Assembly: GCA_949318235.1 (NCBI GenBank)
Contig: OX439130.1
Location: forward strand, 43,537,040 to 43,601,039
Length of the DNA stretch: 64,000 bases
Source: Ecdyonurus torrentis
Taxonomy: Eukaryota; Arthropoda; Insecta; Ephemeroptera; Heptageniidae
Direction of reading: 5' to 3'
Both the position numbers and the translations under genes were made by a program. Position 1 is the stretch's first letter. Each line of letters starts with the position of its first letter. Shown piece after piece: positions 15,078 to 29,747 of this stretch. The notes below the pieces were generated by a model that saw only the letters and a list, made by a program, of their open reading frames with translations, did no database searches and was not told the DNA's origin.

Positions 15078-16347
15078 TTAAATTCTTTCTGTATCTCGTT
15101 TAGGATGTGCGTATTTAAGAGAACTCTTCATATATGACAGAGGTAGACAGCTAAGACATTAGATCATAGACTTGTGTATCACAAGGAATCTAATAAGCCC
15201 CGGCTACACTTACAAGATTAGATTGGATATAATATAATGATATGTTAATGTTTGACGTGCTATGCATGATGTATGAATTTGAACACAAAAAACCGTTATG
15301 CTAAATTTTACTTTTTACAATTCAAATAAATTTAGGTTTAAAAATTAATGCATTTATCTAATAAAAAATAACCATAATATTTTTTATTGATATACTAAGA
15401 AATTAAGAAGAAATTTTTAAAGATTAAAATTATTTCTTATTTATTTATTTGTAAAATAAAAATATTAAAAAAGTGTATATTTGTATTAAATTAATCAGTT
15501 TACAATTTCATTAATATATTAAAGATTTTTTGTATATATAAAGTACACAATTATTACAATTTTAAGCGACCAAAATTAAAAATTTCAAAAGTTAAAAAAT
15601 GCCAAATAAGTTTAGATAATATGAAAATTATTTGAAAATCAATAATATAATATAATATATTTTGACACCGATGATAAGACTAGTAAAAATTGTACAGAAT
15701 GCGCGTGTGTGTGTGTGTGTGGATTTAGATTCGGTTTGATTGAGTATGCAAATTGAACGCTCGACACAATTTTCCACCTGTTTTTTTTTTTATTTTTTTT
15801 TTTACGTCATGAAATACAAAGTACATTCTACATAGAGAAAATATTGACTTTTTTATCCAATAATATCGATAGATAATGTCAATTCAATTTACATGCAATA
15901 TTTATGATCTTTCATTGTAACGTGTTCATGAAATACTTTACATTTTAATTTTATGTGTGGAGTGTGACGTAATTTTATTTTTATTGATTAAAAATTCTAG
16001 GTAAATATTTTTTGTTTTTGTTAAATTATTTTTATGTTTCTCTTTAAATGTTCATTACATATTTCAACTCTTTATAATAATCATTGACGTAATCAAACTG
16101 TAATTTATTATATTAAAATATCAAATATTCTTATGGGTTTCCTTTAATAACGTCACAGGTTTATAGGGATGTACAGTACTGAAAATCTCAGTAAGGTCAG
16201 CGGTCTTCTAAATACACGTAAGGTTAGAATGAGAAAATAAAATTAATTTAATGATTTTGAATCTAACTTAATGTTAAAAAAAAAAAAAAAAAAAAAAACT
16301 TTGGCAAGTAATTTTAATTATATTTCTAAAATTCAGTAATTGGACGG
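15078..16347. other. AT-rich non-coding stretch
   Basis: It holds a short (GT)n run (15705-15721), a palindrome CTTGTGTATCACAAG (about 15171-15185) and an A run (16276-16299). No gene was found. Confidence 0.5.
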
Positions 16348-16452
16348 ATTCATCAACAAAATAACAGTAACTGTATCTTTTGAAAAATTCTGTTAAGTAT
16401 TCTCAACTATTAGAATTTTTCAAAAGATAACACTGTTATTTTCTTAATGAAT
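16348..16452. repeat. ~105-bp fold-back hairpin
   Basis: Left arm segments ATTCATCAACAAAATAACAG and TATCTTTTGAAAAATTCT are repeated inverted on the right (AGAATTTTTCAAAAGATA, then CTGTTATTTTCTTAATGAAT), around a ~20-bp AT-rich loop. It is either a very small MITE or a local inverted duplication. No second copy was found in the window. Confidence 0.75.
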
Positions 16453-16600
16453 GTTTGTAAAATGTACAATCAATACGATATAAAATTTTATATTCTTGTC
16501 TTTTTTAAATACCATGGCATGATAAAATAAAGCATTACGTTAATTAAAATTTTCCCTATTTATGAAAACGCTGTTTTGCCATAAGGCAATAAGCAAAATC

Positions 16601-16627
16601 ACAGGGTATGTACAGTACATACCCTGT
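16601..16627. repeat. Near-perfect 27-bp palindrome
   Basis: ACAGGGTATGTAC is followed by one base (A) and its exact complement GTACATACCCTGT. The 13-bp arms with a one-base spacer could be a dyad protein-binding site or a palindromic insertion scar. It is not followed by a T run, and nothing else indicates a transcript. Confidence 0.9.
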
Positions 16628-17356
16628 CTTAAAAAAAATCAATCAATTAAACTTCATTTATAACCCAGCTTTTATATGATTAAAAAACATAATAAAAAGT
16701 GTTATTATTCCTTTAATCAAAGAATCGTACACGTATAGTAGTCTCTAAAACATGAAGTGAAATTATAATTATAAAGTAAATCTAATAATAAAAAATATGC
16801 AATTTTAAATTAATTTTGTGAACAAATTATTAAGTCTTAAAAACATTATTCTATAATTTAATACTGACAGTCTGAAAACTTTTACATGCAAATGGTGCTA
16901 CAATACACACAAATATAAATATAAAATAACATTATTTACATATTATAATATAACATACACATAAAAATACGTTAAATTATTTTATAATACTATACTTGTA
17001 GATTCGTAAATGTTTTTAAGAATAATATCATCTAATTCCCTTTTACCTATTAAATAAGTAGTTTCAATTTTGTAGTAAAAGATAATTCTATTTAGATAAG
17101 TAGTAAATCCTTTGTCACTTTACCCTAATCCTAATTACTGCGTACAAGCTTAGCATAATAGCTTTTATATATTTATATATTCCCACGTTACCCTTACGCT
17201 TACGTCACATATTAGTTACATAATATAGCGTTATAAAGTAAATTGCATTTTGTTAAATATAAAGAACAACAAACAAGAAATTTTAAAGACGTAACATTTG
17301 AAAAATATATTCTTTACGTGATTAATTTTTATTTTTCTTAATTATTTTTTTTATTC

Positions 17357-17360
<4 letters not shown>
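16628..17360. other. AT-rich non-coding stretch
   Basis: Nothing recognisable is present. Confidence 0.55.

Positions 17361-17444
<84 letters not shown>
17361..17444. repeat. (GA)n microsatellite, 84 bp
   Basis: This is a pure GA tract, degrading at its right end into GACAGAGTGAGTGAG. Confidence 0.97.
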
Positions 17445-17449
<5 letters not shown>

Positions 17450-17601
17450 TGAGTGAGAAGTAGAAAATTACATAAATTCGTAAAAAAGTTTCTTGTGTAT
17501 CATAAGGAATATTGTAAAATCAAACATTATTTTGATGAAAATAGCAAACTTGACAAAGAAAATGTGCTGGAAATTTTAAAATATCAAAACTATCAAAACG
17601 T

Positions 17602-17733
17602 AAAAAAAAAAAAAAAAAGAAAAAGAAAAAGAAAAAAGAAAAAAGAAAAAAGAAAAAAGAAAAAAGAAAAAAGAAAAAAGAAAAAAGAAAAAAGAAAAAA
17701 GAAAAAAGAAAAAAGAAAAAAAGAAGAAGAAGA
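17602..17733. repeat. (GAAAAAA)n heptanucleotide array
   Basis: An A run passes through GAAAAA units into a regular 7-bp GAAAAAA repeat (about 17634-17712) and ends in AAGAAGAAG. The Lys-rich and Phe-rich frames across it are repeat artefacts. It is strictly polypurine on the plus strand. Confidence 0.93.
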
Positions 17734-18601
17734 AAGTCAATGTTAATATGTAAATAGTTTGTTATTAGCATAAGTTTGTAGATTGACGAGTCGAATAATG
17801 TAACGTATAACTTTTAGTATCATGTTACTGCGGAGACCATAACTTTATATATAAATAAATAAGAAAATTATTATTGCAAAATTAATGATCAAGTTTATTA
17901 CCCAATGTTTTTTTATTTATGGTGAAATGAATTTGATTACTAGTTTTTAATGCAAATTGTAACTTTATATGCTATATAATAATATTATTATTACTATACT
18001 TATTTAATAATAATAATTATAATTAAAACCCATGGTAAAAATGTAATAATTATGTAATATTATTAAAAAATAGCTACTGTAGCCAGTGCGGTATAATATT
18101 TTGTATTTTCTTCTTTCCATGTATCTTGATCTATATATTTTTTTTCAATATAATATGTTTTGAGTAATATGCTAACTTAAGCAGCATTATAAAAGTCAAA
18201 GTATTAATAAAATAATTTTTTTAACCTAATATTATGATTCATTTTGGTGTTACTATGTATAACTATGAGTTTGAACGACTTACAAAAATATCAGGTAACT
18301 ATCATATTATAATGTATACATATAATTATACTGTAGAACGAACCTGGCAAAGAATATATAAATTAAATCTAGTTGTATTTTCTAACAAAACTTTGACCTC
18401 TTTCCTTCTATTTTAAATGTAATTTTAGTTATGATTTGATGAAAATTTCTAATTAATTTTCTTTGTTATATAATGGAATGGCGTTGATATATTGTAATAT
18501 AAGTTTTTGATAATTAATTATTTCATATAGTTAGTTATATATGTATGAACATTGAGTGAGTGAGTATAGTGCTACAATACCCTTTGGTTAGTGAGTTATA
18601 C

Positions 18602-18603
<2 letters not shown>
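17734..18603. other. AT-rich non-coding stretch
   Basis: The small plus frame at 18234-18416 shows no family features. Nothing else is seen. Confidence 0.5.

Positions 18604-18674
<71 letters not shown>
18604..18674. repeat. (GA)n microsatellite, 71 bp
   Basis: This is a pure GA tract. The Ser-Leu frame on the minus strand is an artefact. Confidence 0.97.
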
Positions 18675-18676
<2 letters not shown>

Positions 18677-19734
18677 CAGACAACAGAATAGAAGTAGGTT
18701 CGTGATTTAATTACTTCCCACAATTATCATCCCCCTCCTTTTCTCTCCCCTTATTCTCTATGTCAGAATTAGGTTTAAACTTTCAATCATGATTTGCAAG
18801 AACTTATACTACTATTATTCTCTACTATACTTCAACTATTTTTTTTTCTTTACATGACATAATAACTCAAACTATCTCGCCAAAATAAAATATTCGTTTA
18901 AATTATTATAATTCTCTATACTCGTTGGAATAAAAATATAGGAAACTACACGTAGATAGTGTCATATTAAAAAATAAATTTAAAAACCTTTGTCTAAAGC
19001 AATATAGTTTCTCTTTTTTTTGTTTTACATTAAAGTACCTAGATATCCGAAAGTCAGTGGAGTAAAAAATAAAAAAACTTTTAATAATTACTTGTAATAT
19101 AGGATTTTTTTGATGACTAATACAGATACCAAGAGAGAGACCAACTATACTGAAAGCTATAATCGTAAATCGTCAACATATCATGTTATTTCCGATTGAG
19201 AAAACCTTATTTTTTATTATTATTTAATAAAAGATATTGCTTTCTAAAAAGAGTAAAAGAAAAGGGTTAAATTTTTATCAGAAATTGTGAAAAAAAAAAA
19301 AAAAAAAAAGTTCAACATTTTTATGGTATATTAAAGTTTTTTAACATACCTTAATAAAAATACATATTTTCTTGTTTTAAAATATTCTCCTACTTCCCAT
19401 ATGATTTTTTCATGATCTACTACAAGCACACATATTAACACAAAAATTTCATTACTTTAATGAAAAATACTTTTTCCTTGTTCACTAAAAAAAAAGGGAG
19501 GAAGGGGCAAGTAATAATTTATGTGGTGTTCATATCAAGACCTTAATACTATTATTGCCAAAACAATTACTAGTATACTAGTACGATAAATAACCGTATT
19601 TTCTATATGGAATTTTAATATATAGTTTTAATGATGTTTACATAATTAATTTTCAGTTTGATATGTTAAAAATATATATATACAGTAGAATTCTTCCGCC
19701 TATACAATATTAATCCAATAAAAAAAATAAATGC

Positions 19735-19738
<4 letters not shown>
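18675..19738. other. AT-rich non-coding stretch
   Basis: It contains a 20-bp A run (about 19290-19309). No gene was found. Confidence 0.5.

Positions 19739-19772
<34 letters not shown>
19739..19772. repeat. (GA)n microsatellite, 34 bp
   Basis: This is a pure GA tract. Confidence 0.96.
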
Positions 19773-20396
<624 letters not shown>

Positions 20397-20594
20397 ACTA
20401 TTGTTCACTAAATTGTGCTCTAGTTTATTTATTTTACTCCAAACGACTTGCAACACTTCTAAAATCCACAAATAAATTAAAGTTAACAAGCTTCTTTTTT
20501 TTTATATTCACAGTAAAAAAAATATATACATCACAATAATAAATAATGAGTAACAAGTTAAAAAAAAAGTGTATATACATTAAATGTTGTAGAA

Positions 20595-20700
20595 CCTCCC
20601 CGTACGCGCGCGCGTTATTAAGCTAGGCAAGTCGGGCAGAAGATTCGGCTTGTACAATACATTGAGCACAATGATGTTTACTCCGCCACTAATTTATCTG
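20595..20700. other. CpG-bearing patch
   Basis: CCCCGTACGCGCGCGCG is followed by about 90 bp of lower-AT sequence, standing out from its surroundings. No ORF or RNA gene is evident. It could be a small regulatory element. The alternating CG/TA steps could favour Z-DNA. Confidence 0.4.
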
Positions 20701-21354
20701 TAAACAACATGAGCTCTATATAGTTTTTACTTTCTACACGTGTATATTATACACACCACCATAAAATAACGGACATTTAAAATAAATATTATATACGCAC
20801 ATTGATGCGTATGTTTTGTAGTTATACGTAAATTTTACTGTTTTGTTTTGAAGCAGTGTAACGTGAACTATAAAAATGTCAATTTTAAAAGATATCATGA
20901 TGTACACGCACCAACAATAAAAAAAAAGAGGAAATTTTATACGGTTATCTTAACATGCTGTGTAGAAGCATTTTATTCCATGTGACCATTTGTTGTTGTT
21001 TTTGTTGTTTTAGGTACAGTCTTAGTCAAACATAAACAAAAATGTTTGTTTGTTTGTTTGAATTTATGAGTTCGTTCTTTTGTGTTTCTAAGTTATTGGC
21101 GATTTGCAAAAGTTGTTAAAAATACACAAATTCATTACTTACAGTTAAAGAGCAAGGGATAAAAAAAATAAACAATAAACTTTAATAACCATTATATACG
21201 TTCAAAATATAGTTTTCGAGTTGAAGTTTTTCTAGCCTTACAAGAGGAGTTTTTTTAAAAATTGTTTGTATTTTCTCACTCGTAAAATGTGTACTTATTG
21301 TGATATGAATTTTCAATATTTAATACGAGTTTTTCAAGCTATCAATGTGAAATT
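20701..21354. other. AT-rich non-coding stretch
   Basis: A short (TTTG)n run occurs at about 21043-21060. Nothing else is seen. Confidence 0.5.
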
Positions 21355-21449
21355 ATTGACACAATGTACATATGAGTAACAGATTAAAATCACAGCATAC
21401 ATCACTTTGCTGTGATGTATATAAAATTATGTATGTACATTATTGACAA
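21355..21449. repeat. ~95-bp fold-back hairpin
   Basis: The outer arms ATTGACACAATGTACATA and TATGTACATTATTGACAA are inverted copies, and the tip is ATACATCAC-TTTGCT-GTGATGTAT. The middle segments pair poorly. It is a possible very small MITE, with no second copy seen here. Confidence 0.65.
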
Positions 21450-22411
21450 CACATAACATTATTTATATAGAACAAGTTTTATTTCATTTTTTTGTTCATA
21501 AATATTTCTATTTTCATAAATAGCACTTTTTTTCATTTAAAATCAAAAACCTTTAAAGACGTAGTATATTATGGTATAGGATATAGTTGTATGAGTAACC
21601 GTCAAGTAAAGCAAAAAAAAATTGATATTAAACTTAATTTTTAATTAATTAAATGCATTACACATGAAAGAAAATATGTACTTTTGTTAGAGTAATATGC
21701 TGTGTTTATTTCGTATAATGTTTTCTTTATTTTTTGCAATGTTCGTGTAATTTTCTTGCGTAAATTTCCAGTATGTAAACTTGTACTAGAGTAAAGAAAA
21801 AAATTCAAACTCTGGTAATATTTTATGTTTTTAAATCTCACACAAAAGCTTAAAGAAACTTGTATTTTACGACAAAACCATGACTTAAAAGCCAAATATT
21901 TATGCGTAACATCTGTTATGATCAAAATATTGTAAAATTACAGTTCTACTTTTCTAAAACTCTAAAATAATGTTATGATAACTTATGTATAATAGTAATA
22001 AAATCATGTTAATGTAATTATATATTATACTTTATTTAGTATTCAAAATAAAGGGATAATGATATCATATTAGTTCAATTATTATTCTCTAATTATTATT
22101 ATTATTTTATAATAATGTGGTATTCATTTACTTTCTTTAAAAAAATATATAATATTTTACCTCTATACCTGTATGCACAGTTGTAATTTTTTTGTTTGTA
22201 AACTCAGAGATACAGTATAACATAATATTGTCAAATATTGACAAAATTGACAATATAAAAAGTTACTAATATACATATTAATTGATCATTTTATTTATAT
22301 ATCTTCTAGAAAATGTTAGCATTGTAATTTTGTTAAAATGTCAAAATATATTTTAGGTAATCTGTGATCATTTTAATTTTTATTTCATCATAATAAAGAA
22401 ATATATTTTTT
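21450..22411. other. AT-rich non-coding stretch
   Basis: The minus frame 21641-21925 (94 codons) is rich in Ser, Thr, Lys and Tyr with no domain or signal I can name, so I treat it as chance. Confidence 0.5.
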
Positions 22412-22478
22412 TATTTATACAGATTTAAAATAATTTTAAATATTTATACAGATTTAAAATAATTTTAAATATTTATAC
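22412..22478. repeat. 29-bp tandem duplication (2.3 units)
   Basis: The unit starts TATTTATACAGATTTAAAAT. It occurs at 22412-22440 and again at 22441-22469, followed by a partial third copy (TATTTATAC, 22470-22478). The two full copies look identical, so the duplication is recent or maintained. Confidence 0.9.
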
Positions 22479-25400
22479 ATTATGAAATTTAAGCTTACTT
22501 TCATCATTTGAAATTACATCTGAAACTGTGTTATGTTGTTGTTGTTATTATAACGAAGATTTTTTGTTTTTGTAAATAATATAACTTTTAAGTTTTTGTG
22601 TATTCACCTAAGAATTAAAAGTTATAAATTTCTTAATAATATAAAACAAAGGGACGAGGAAATGAAGTAGTAAAATATAGAAAGGGAGAGAGAGGGAGAG
22701 AAAAATGATAAATTTACACAAAAATAAAGTTTGTATATAAATTTATATTATAAGACATTAATGATAAAATATTTTACAAATATGAAGTTATAAAAAAATT
22801 ATTATAACTTCATAATTTCTTTAAATAAAATGATTTATATATTCAATCTTAATCATTATTTTTATAAAAAAAAGTATATATTGTAAACAATTATCATGCT
22901 CTAATTGTGAAAAATAAATATAAAATTTGTAATAAAATTATTATTATAAATTACTTAAATCTACAATCTGGCGCAATTAATCGAGCATAGTACGGTAAAC
23001 TGCACTCTCACAGGGTAACAAAAGTGACGTGTCAATTGAAGCGGAAAATTAACTTTATGATGACTTTATTTGTTTCATGACATAGAACTATAAAATATGT
23101 AATGACGTGTCTTCTAGGAATTAGAAGTTCTTTTCAAGCAGTATGAACTTGAGTGTTTCATAAAAAGTATAATTTTGTCAAATTTAGCTAATTGGTATTA
23201 TAAACAACAGTTATAAAAACTAATATTATAATCAATCTACTTTAATTACTATTAATCAGTCTTCTTTCTGTTAACTTTGTGTCTTAATTCGAATAAGTCT
23301 GATCTTGCCATGAGGAATTATATGTGTATCATATTAAAATATTTATTGGATGTATTTTATTGGATTATATGTATTTTATGTTATTTATTGACGAAGCAGT
23401 TTTTCTGATAAAGGTGTGAGATCACTTATAGTGTATAGGCATTTTGCCTTTTTCTCATCACACGTTGGGTTTCATTTACTTGTTTATTTTTGTCTCTTTT
23501 TTTTAAATATATATAATGTACATTCTCATTTTAAACCCAATAAAGAATTATTATTATTATTATTATTGTGTTGTTCTTTTATAGCTGCAAATTATTTGAT
23601 TCATTTTATATTGTACTATCAAGTAAACATGTACAAAAACTGGAACTGTTACATATATTTATATTAATAAATTACCATCAGTTTTAAGTTGTTTGATTAA
23701 TTAGTTTGGCATGTAAGGGTTATCTAAAAAAATAAATAAATAGATGAATTGATTTTTTTTAATCAATAAATGAGCAATGAATTCTGTGTCGTGCTCGTTA
23801 AAAATGAAATATTCCGCAACTAATATTTCGATTGTGGTTTTGATTATTCATTGTTTTAATTAGATTATGATAAAATGAATGGTAATAGAAAACAATTGTA
23901 TATATTTTATACACATTAACTAACATTTAAAAAAAAAAAAAAAAAAGAAGCTAATATCAACGTATATAAAAAAAAGTGAAATAATATAGTAATAATGTAT
24001 TTTTGTTCAAATATAAAAATCATTGAAAATATAAAAATAACTTGATTTTAAAAATTGAAAATAAGTACAGTTTTAACAATTATTTGAATCGAAATATCAA
24101 AAACAAAATTCACAGCTCTAATAAGAACTATAGCTCAAACAAATAATTTCATATTTCTAAGAGATGCGTGGAATTGGTTAGGAATTATGTAAAAAGTAAA
24201 AGGTATTTTTGACGTAATATTTAATAATAATAATAAAAGATATGTACATGTCATTAAACTGGCATTTAAACTACAAAAATTTACACTTATACGTTGAAAT
24301 TCATCTTAACCACTTGTATTATTTGAAACAAAAACTTTTTGTGACTCTTTTTTTTAATTAAACTTTATATAAAAATTAAGTTGTCAAAATTTAAAGTTGG
24401 TTAAAGAGTAAAGAAAAAGAATAATAAAATAAAAATCCTAAGCTTTTTATCTGACAATAGTTACATATGTATTAACTTTTATGTTAGTTTCCTTTTCATA
24501 ATATGTACCTACATACACTTATAATTATTATTTGTGTCCTATGTTTGTAATTAAGCAGTCTATGTGAATACTGTGGTGTGACTTTGTGATTATAGAACAG
24601 CTTACTTCGTTCAAAGTTATAACTTTAATCGATTCAAATGGGCAAGTTTTTTTTCTTCTTTATTTTGTTGTTGTTAATTCTGTGTGCGAGTGTGTTTATA
24701 TTATTGTTGTCCGTAATTATCGTTACTTTTTTTTTTTTATTAAAGAATTTTTTTCAACATAAAAAAGTTTTAAATTTTAATGTTATATAATTTTGTCTTA
24801 TTCAGTATAATTTAGAATAATGTATAAAAGTTGTTACTTTTGTTATGTTTTGTGCGTGTTTTTTGTTCAAACAATAGGCTAATTTACAATCAGGTTTTAG
24901 ATGCAAATTGTTTTACATTTTTCATTGTTTTGTTTAATAGATTTTTTTTTAATTTTATGCAACACTGCGGTTAAATTTCTGCTTTAAATTGATAATTTTA
25001 TGCTTTATTCTAATCAGTATTATATAATACTATACGATTTTGTCAACACATTATGAAAATCAAAAGTGTGTTCTAATATTAAGATGAATGGAGAACAGAA
25101 GTGTTAATGTACTTGACCAAGTTTTAATGAATTATTTTCTAAATATTTGCATCAAAAATTTCATGTTATTTTTATGATAGAAGTAAGTATGGAATTTATG
25201 TGGTAAAAAAAAAGTATCTTTTTTCATATACAATTGAAATTCGTGATATAATTATATCTAGGTTAATTTTATATTTAATTCTAATATTCTAAAATAATCA
25301 TATTATGAAATACGTTTTTGTGTGGTGACAGTGTTATTTTTCACTTTCATGTTTCTTATTATGTATTGTATCATTCAATTCAATAACTATTTTTTTATGA

Positions 25401-26192
25401 TTATTGTTTCAAATATTTTTATGAGTGTTTTTAGGGTTTGAGCTAAGTGTAATCTATAGGCAGTGAATCAAGCCTAAACCTCACACATTCTTAACCTACA
25501 AACTACAAAATAATAATAATAAATAGGAATATTTATTTTGACATAATTATTGACAATGATTCAATCTCTTATGTCAGTATGTACTGCCTAGATAAATAAA
25601 GTTTCAAGTTATACTTACCAATAACAAAGTATGTATAAATTTTAATCAAGTGACAGACAGTAATAATATTATGTCTGGTGCGTAAAAATGCACACGTTTT
25701 TATTAAGCTAGTGTTGACATGACAAAATCATTTAAGTAATAATGTACGTGATAAAAGTAATAAATCGTACATAGTATGATTAAATCATATTTTCTCGGCA
25801 CGCAAAAGAGCCATACATGCATGTAGCACGAATTCTAACTTAGTGCATTTATCAAAGAAGTAAAGGAAGGAGAATGACAAATCGCGACATCAACCTGTGC
25901 CTTGAAAAACAATATTTTTTACAAATAAATTTTTCACATCCACCCCTTTTCTTTTTTTATATAGATGTTTTCCGCATTGTTACATTACCTAGCACAGTTT
26001 AAATTATTATTATGGAATAGTTATTCATGTACTTTTCTTTTAATCCTAAGTTATTTTAAATACGATCACAATATTTTACTACACCATTTTAGTATCATGT
26101 TTTCTATGTCTATTTATATATACTGTAGTTATTTTTTTCTTAAAGCTATATACCACATAAAACAACATGTGCTTTTTAATGAATAAACACAA
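22479..26192. other. Long AT-rich non-coding stretch
   Basis: About 3.7 kb has no gene, RNA or organised repeat that I can support. It contains A and T runs (for example about 23929-23946), a short (TTA)n run (about 23550-23567) and frames such as 23416-23667 and 25965-26186, which are Phe/Leu/Tyr-rich and look like AT noise. Confidence 0.5.
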
Positions 26193-26404
26193 AATGGGAT
26201 CTTCAAAACTGATGACAATTTTTAGCAGAATGTTAATGTAGCCCCATGTAATTTGCGTGAAAATTCATGTTTATGGCGTCAGAAACATGCAAAATTTAGT
26301 AAGAAAATGTTGTGCGGGTTGCATGTATTGAAATTTTCTGATCACTGCTATGGGGCTACTGTTGGGTTTTGAGACAAACTAATGTTATTTATGTAAATCC
26401 CATC
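26193..26404. mobile_element. Probable diverged fold-back element, ~210 bp
   Basis: AATGGGAT on the left pairs with ATCCCAT on the right. Further in, GTAGCCCCAT (26238-26247) pairs exactly with ATGGGGCTAC (26350-26359), followed by weaker pairing (GAAAATT with AATTTTC). The spacing is symmetrical enough for an old MITE, but the outer arms are poorly matched. Confidence 0.5.
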
Positions 26405-29400
26405 AAGTGTTTTGTGATATAAATGCTTATGTTTTTCTCTGGTCTATTCCTTAAAAGTTATTTGCATTGCAATAATTTAAAACCTTAATTTTTGTCTTTT
26501 ATGAACATATTGGTGGACCAGTCAAGTAGTCAGACCTAAATGTTCCCTAAATTTTTGTTGTTTAAAAATACAAATAATTTCTTCTATATTTTCCGCTGTA
26601 AATTAGAAGACATACTCTAACAAGTTGGACGTTTCAAAATTACTGTAATCTATAATAGTTAATGTCATATATTTATCTACTGTAAATAATTACTGTCGAA
26701 AATTTCTTTACTATTTAAAGCAATATATTTTGTTCTTTTATTATTACAAACATCAGGATTATTTTTATTTTTTTTGAATTTGTTTTTCTTTTATTATCAA
26801 ATAGGAAAGAAAAATTTAATTTTCCAGTCACCATCTCTGTACTTGATTTATTTCCACTGATTTATGTGTAATATTTAATAGAATTTGTTTGCTGCTCTTA
26901 CTTCTTACTTCTTTTTTTTTTTTTTTTTTTTTCTATTTCACTTTAAATGATTTATATTTTAAAATTTAATATATTTTTGAACGTAAAATTGTTTAAATCA
27001 AATGTTTGTTGGAACAAAATATAATTCAGTTGTCGTGATTATTTTTTTAATATAAATAGTTTATTTTTTTATTACATACAAAATGTGTTCTAAATGGCAT
27101 TTTGTTATAAATTTATTTATTTAAAGCAATTTTTTTTTTTTTTTTTTTTTTTTGCTGCTGCTGCGTTGCTAGGTGTTTACATTTCCTTCATTTTTGGTTA
27201 CAGCATATTGAATGTAGTTTAATTTGGTTGTCATTGTGTTATTTACTTTGAAATTTGATGTTCACATGAACGTTTTTTATAATGTTATTTGAAACTCTCG
27301 TAAATCTCAAGTTTTCATGTCGCATATTATGTTACGCGATAATTATTATGCAATCTAATAGATATTAATTATTTCATTAATAAAGTAAATTCTACGTTGC
27401 TGTTTGATCTTTATCTACATATTTAATTCAATTTAAATAGTGACTTCTATAATAACACTAATTAAAAAAAAATGAAAAGCAAAAGTGCAGAACATTTTTT
27501 CAAATTTAAAATTTCTTTATACATTTCATTTTGTTTACATAGTAGTATCCGACGAGGGTAACTAACAAAAGAAAAAACAAAAAGTTGAAAAATGAACCTA
27601 AATTATGTTAAAATTATTTTTCAGTACCTATTTGTTTTTCATATAGTAAATTAACTTGAAAATAAATAAATAAAACAAGTTAAAAGGTGAAACAAATTCA
27701 AATTTTTCCGCAATTAATTATAATTACTACTTTAATAATCCTATTGTATTAGTAACATATGTACTGTAATTATAAAGACCTGTTCACGCAAGAAAATATT
27801 TTCAATTTGCTATAAATTCTTTTTCTTTGATAAATATTAGATATGAGGCAGATTTATTACATTAAAATTAAATTGCAATTTATAGTAGGCAAATTCAATA
27901 CTTTATAATAACAATTGTTTGCAATGAAATTTATAGCATTCATTTCACAGTATGAATAAGTCATTTTAAGTAATATGCTGTTTTATAAATTCTTAACTGC
28001 CTATATGACACTATACAGCAATCTAAAAAAATTACCACATGGTATTTATGTCAAATAAAAGTAGAAAGAAAGAACCTTTTTTTTTTAAACATATAAAGTG
28101 TACAATTTATGAGATTTTTCTAAAGTTACTACATACTAAAAACTTTAAAACAAAACAAAATAAACACGAAAAATAAATGTAATAAAAAATATATAAAATT
28201 AAAAATGCAATTTAATACTCTATTATTCTCTCTAAAATATATATATTTACAAAAATATTTGAAATAAAAAAGTCTTTAAGTTAAATTATAGTGTTAGAAA
28301 TCTTTAAGTTTTTGGCATCGTAATGAAATGAGGTAAATAGTATAAAGTAAGTTTATATTCACCACCTTGGCTAGCTGCCGTTACCACTTTATTTTCTACT
28401 TTAAATCTGACTTACTTGCCTTCTTTTTTAATGTACCATTGGGAGAATGTTATACCACAAGATTTTCTAACTTTTTGTTTCTTTGTTTGTTTATTATTCA
28501 AAATCACAAGTCATGTATTTTTTATAACCTTTGTTTAGTAAAAAAGTATTATTTTAAATTTGATACCGTGATTTACTTGTAGTTTATGTGAATAATCATT
28601 TCAATAACTTCAATAATGAGAGCAATTACTGACATATTCCACGTCATTACATCATCACATTAAATTCTCAACCTAAGGTTTGTTTATAAAAGGTCTGTTT
28701 CTCTGTTACGTAAATGTGACTCTTTATTTTTTTATGTTATCATAATGATCAATTACAAAAATTAACTAAAATAAAACTCCAGGACCCGTGAATATGAAAA
28801 TAAGGAAAAATAATTATTCAATGGAAATTTTCTTAAACTCTACTCACGGCAGCTGTTGAAAATGTAGAACCTCTAATTTGTCGCGGAGTTATCGATAAAC
28901 ACTCGTTCATCATTGCAAATGCATATATAATTTTATTTCTATTTTTCAAATTATATATACTGTACTAGAGGTAAAAAAATTTACATTGCAATTTAAATTT
29001 GTAAATATATTCAACTTTTTAACCTCCAAGTTTACTGATAAACAAGTATGAAATTTGAAATTGTAATAGCAATAAAAATATTTTCTTTTTCAAAATACTA
29101 TTTTTTGAACATATCATTATTTCTTCCGGCATAACATTTTTTTTTCTTTTTATAAACACGCATTTCTTATACCACAGAGAATGTATAAAGTAAAGTAAGA
29201 GAGAATGAAAAAAAAATCACATCCATGAAAATAATCTTTTTCAAGTGTATATCTTAAGCAAACAAGGTTGAAACCTTAACTTCCGTTTTTTCAACTTGAA
29301 AATATCAATATTTGTTATCACATGTGAGCCCCCCCCCCTCCCACTTCCAACCTCCCCAACAGTCACAACATGCAGGTTTAACAAACTCACTTTTATTTTT

Positions 29401-29702
29401 TACTTTTTTTTCCACGGTAAAAAAAAAAAAAAAAAAAAAAAAAATCAATATACTTTGATATACCCTCGATTGAAATATTTTTATGGCTTTTTTCTTTTCT
29501 ATAAGTTATCTCTATTCAAAATATTATACTGTGTTTACGTTATACAATCTTTTCTCCTTTTTATTTATATTTAAATATTTTTTTTATAAGATTAAATTTC
29601 TTTGAAAATAAAAGAGGGTAAAAATAAAAATAATAATTTATGTTATTCAAAAGAACTTAACAGAAATTGGATTTTAATTTATGGTACAAATAAGCTGTGA
29701 AA

Positions 29703-29706
<4 letters not shown>
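26405..29706. other. AT-rich non-coding stretch with homopolymers
   Basis: T runs lie at about 26912-26932 and 27130-27153 (the latter followed by GCTGCTGCTGC), and a C run plus CCTCCC patch is followed by an A run (about 29329-29444). Frames such as 28367-28582 and 29296-29574 cross these runs and show no family features. Confidence 0.5.

Positions 29707-29747
<41 letters not shown>
29707..29747. repeat. T homopolymer, 41 bp
   Basis: This is an uninterrupted T run. A minus-strand retroelement tail is possible, but no recognisable element body adjoins it. Confidence 0.95.

Noticed and set aside
26405..26600. Continuation of the fold-back at 26.2 kb
   Set aside because: Pairing stops at ATCCCAT (about 26403). 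Further matches are AT-driven.
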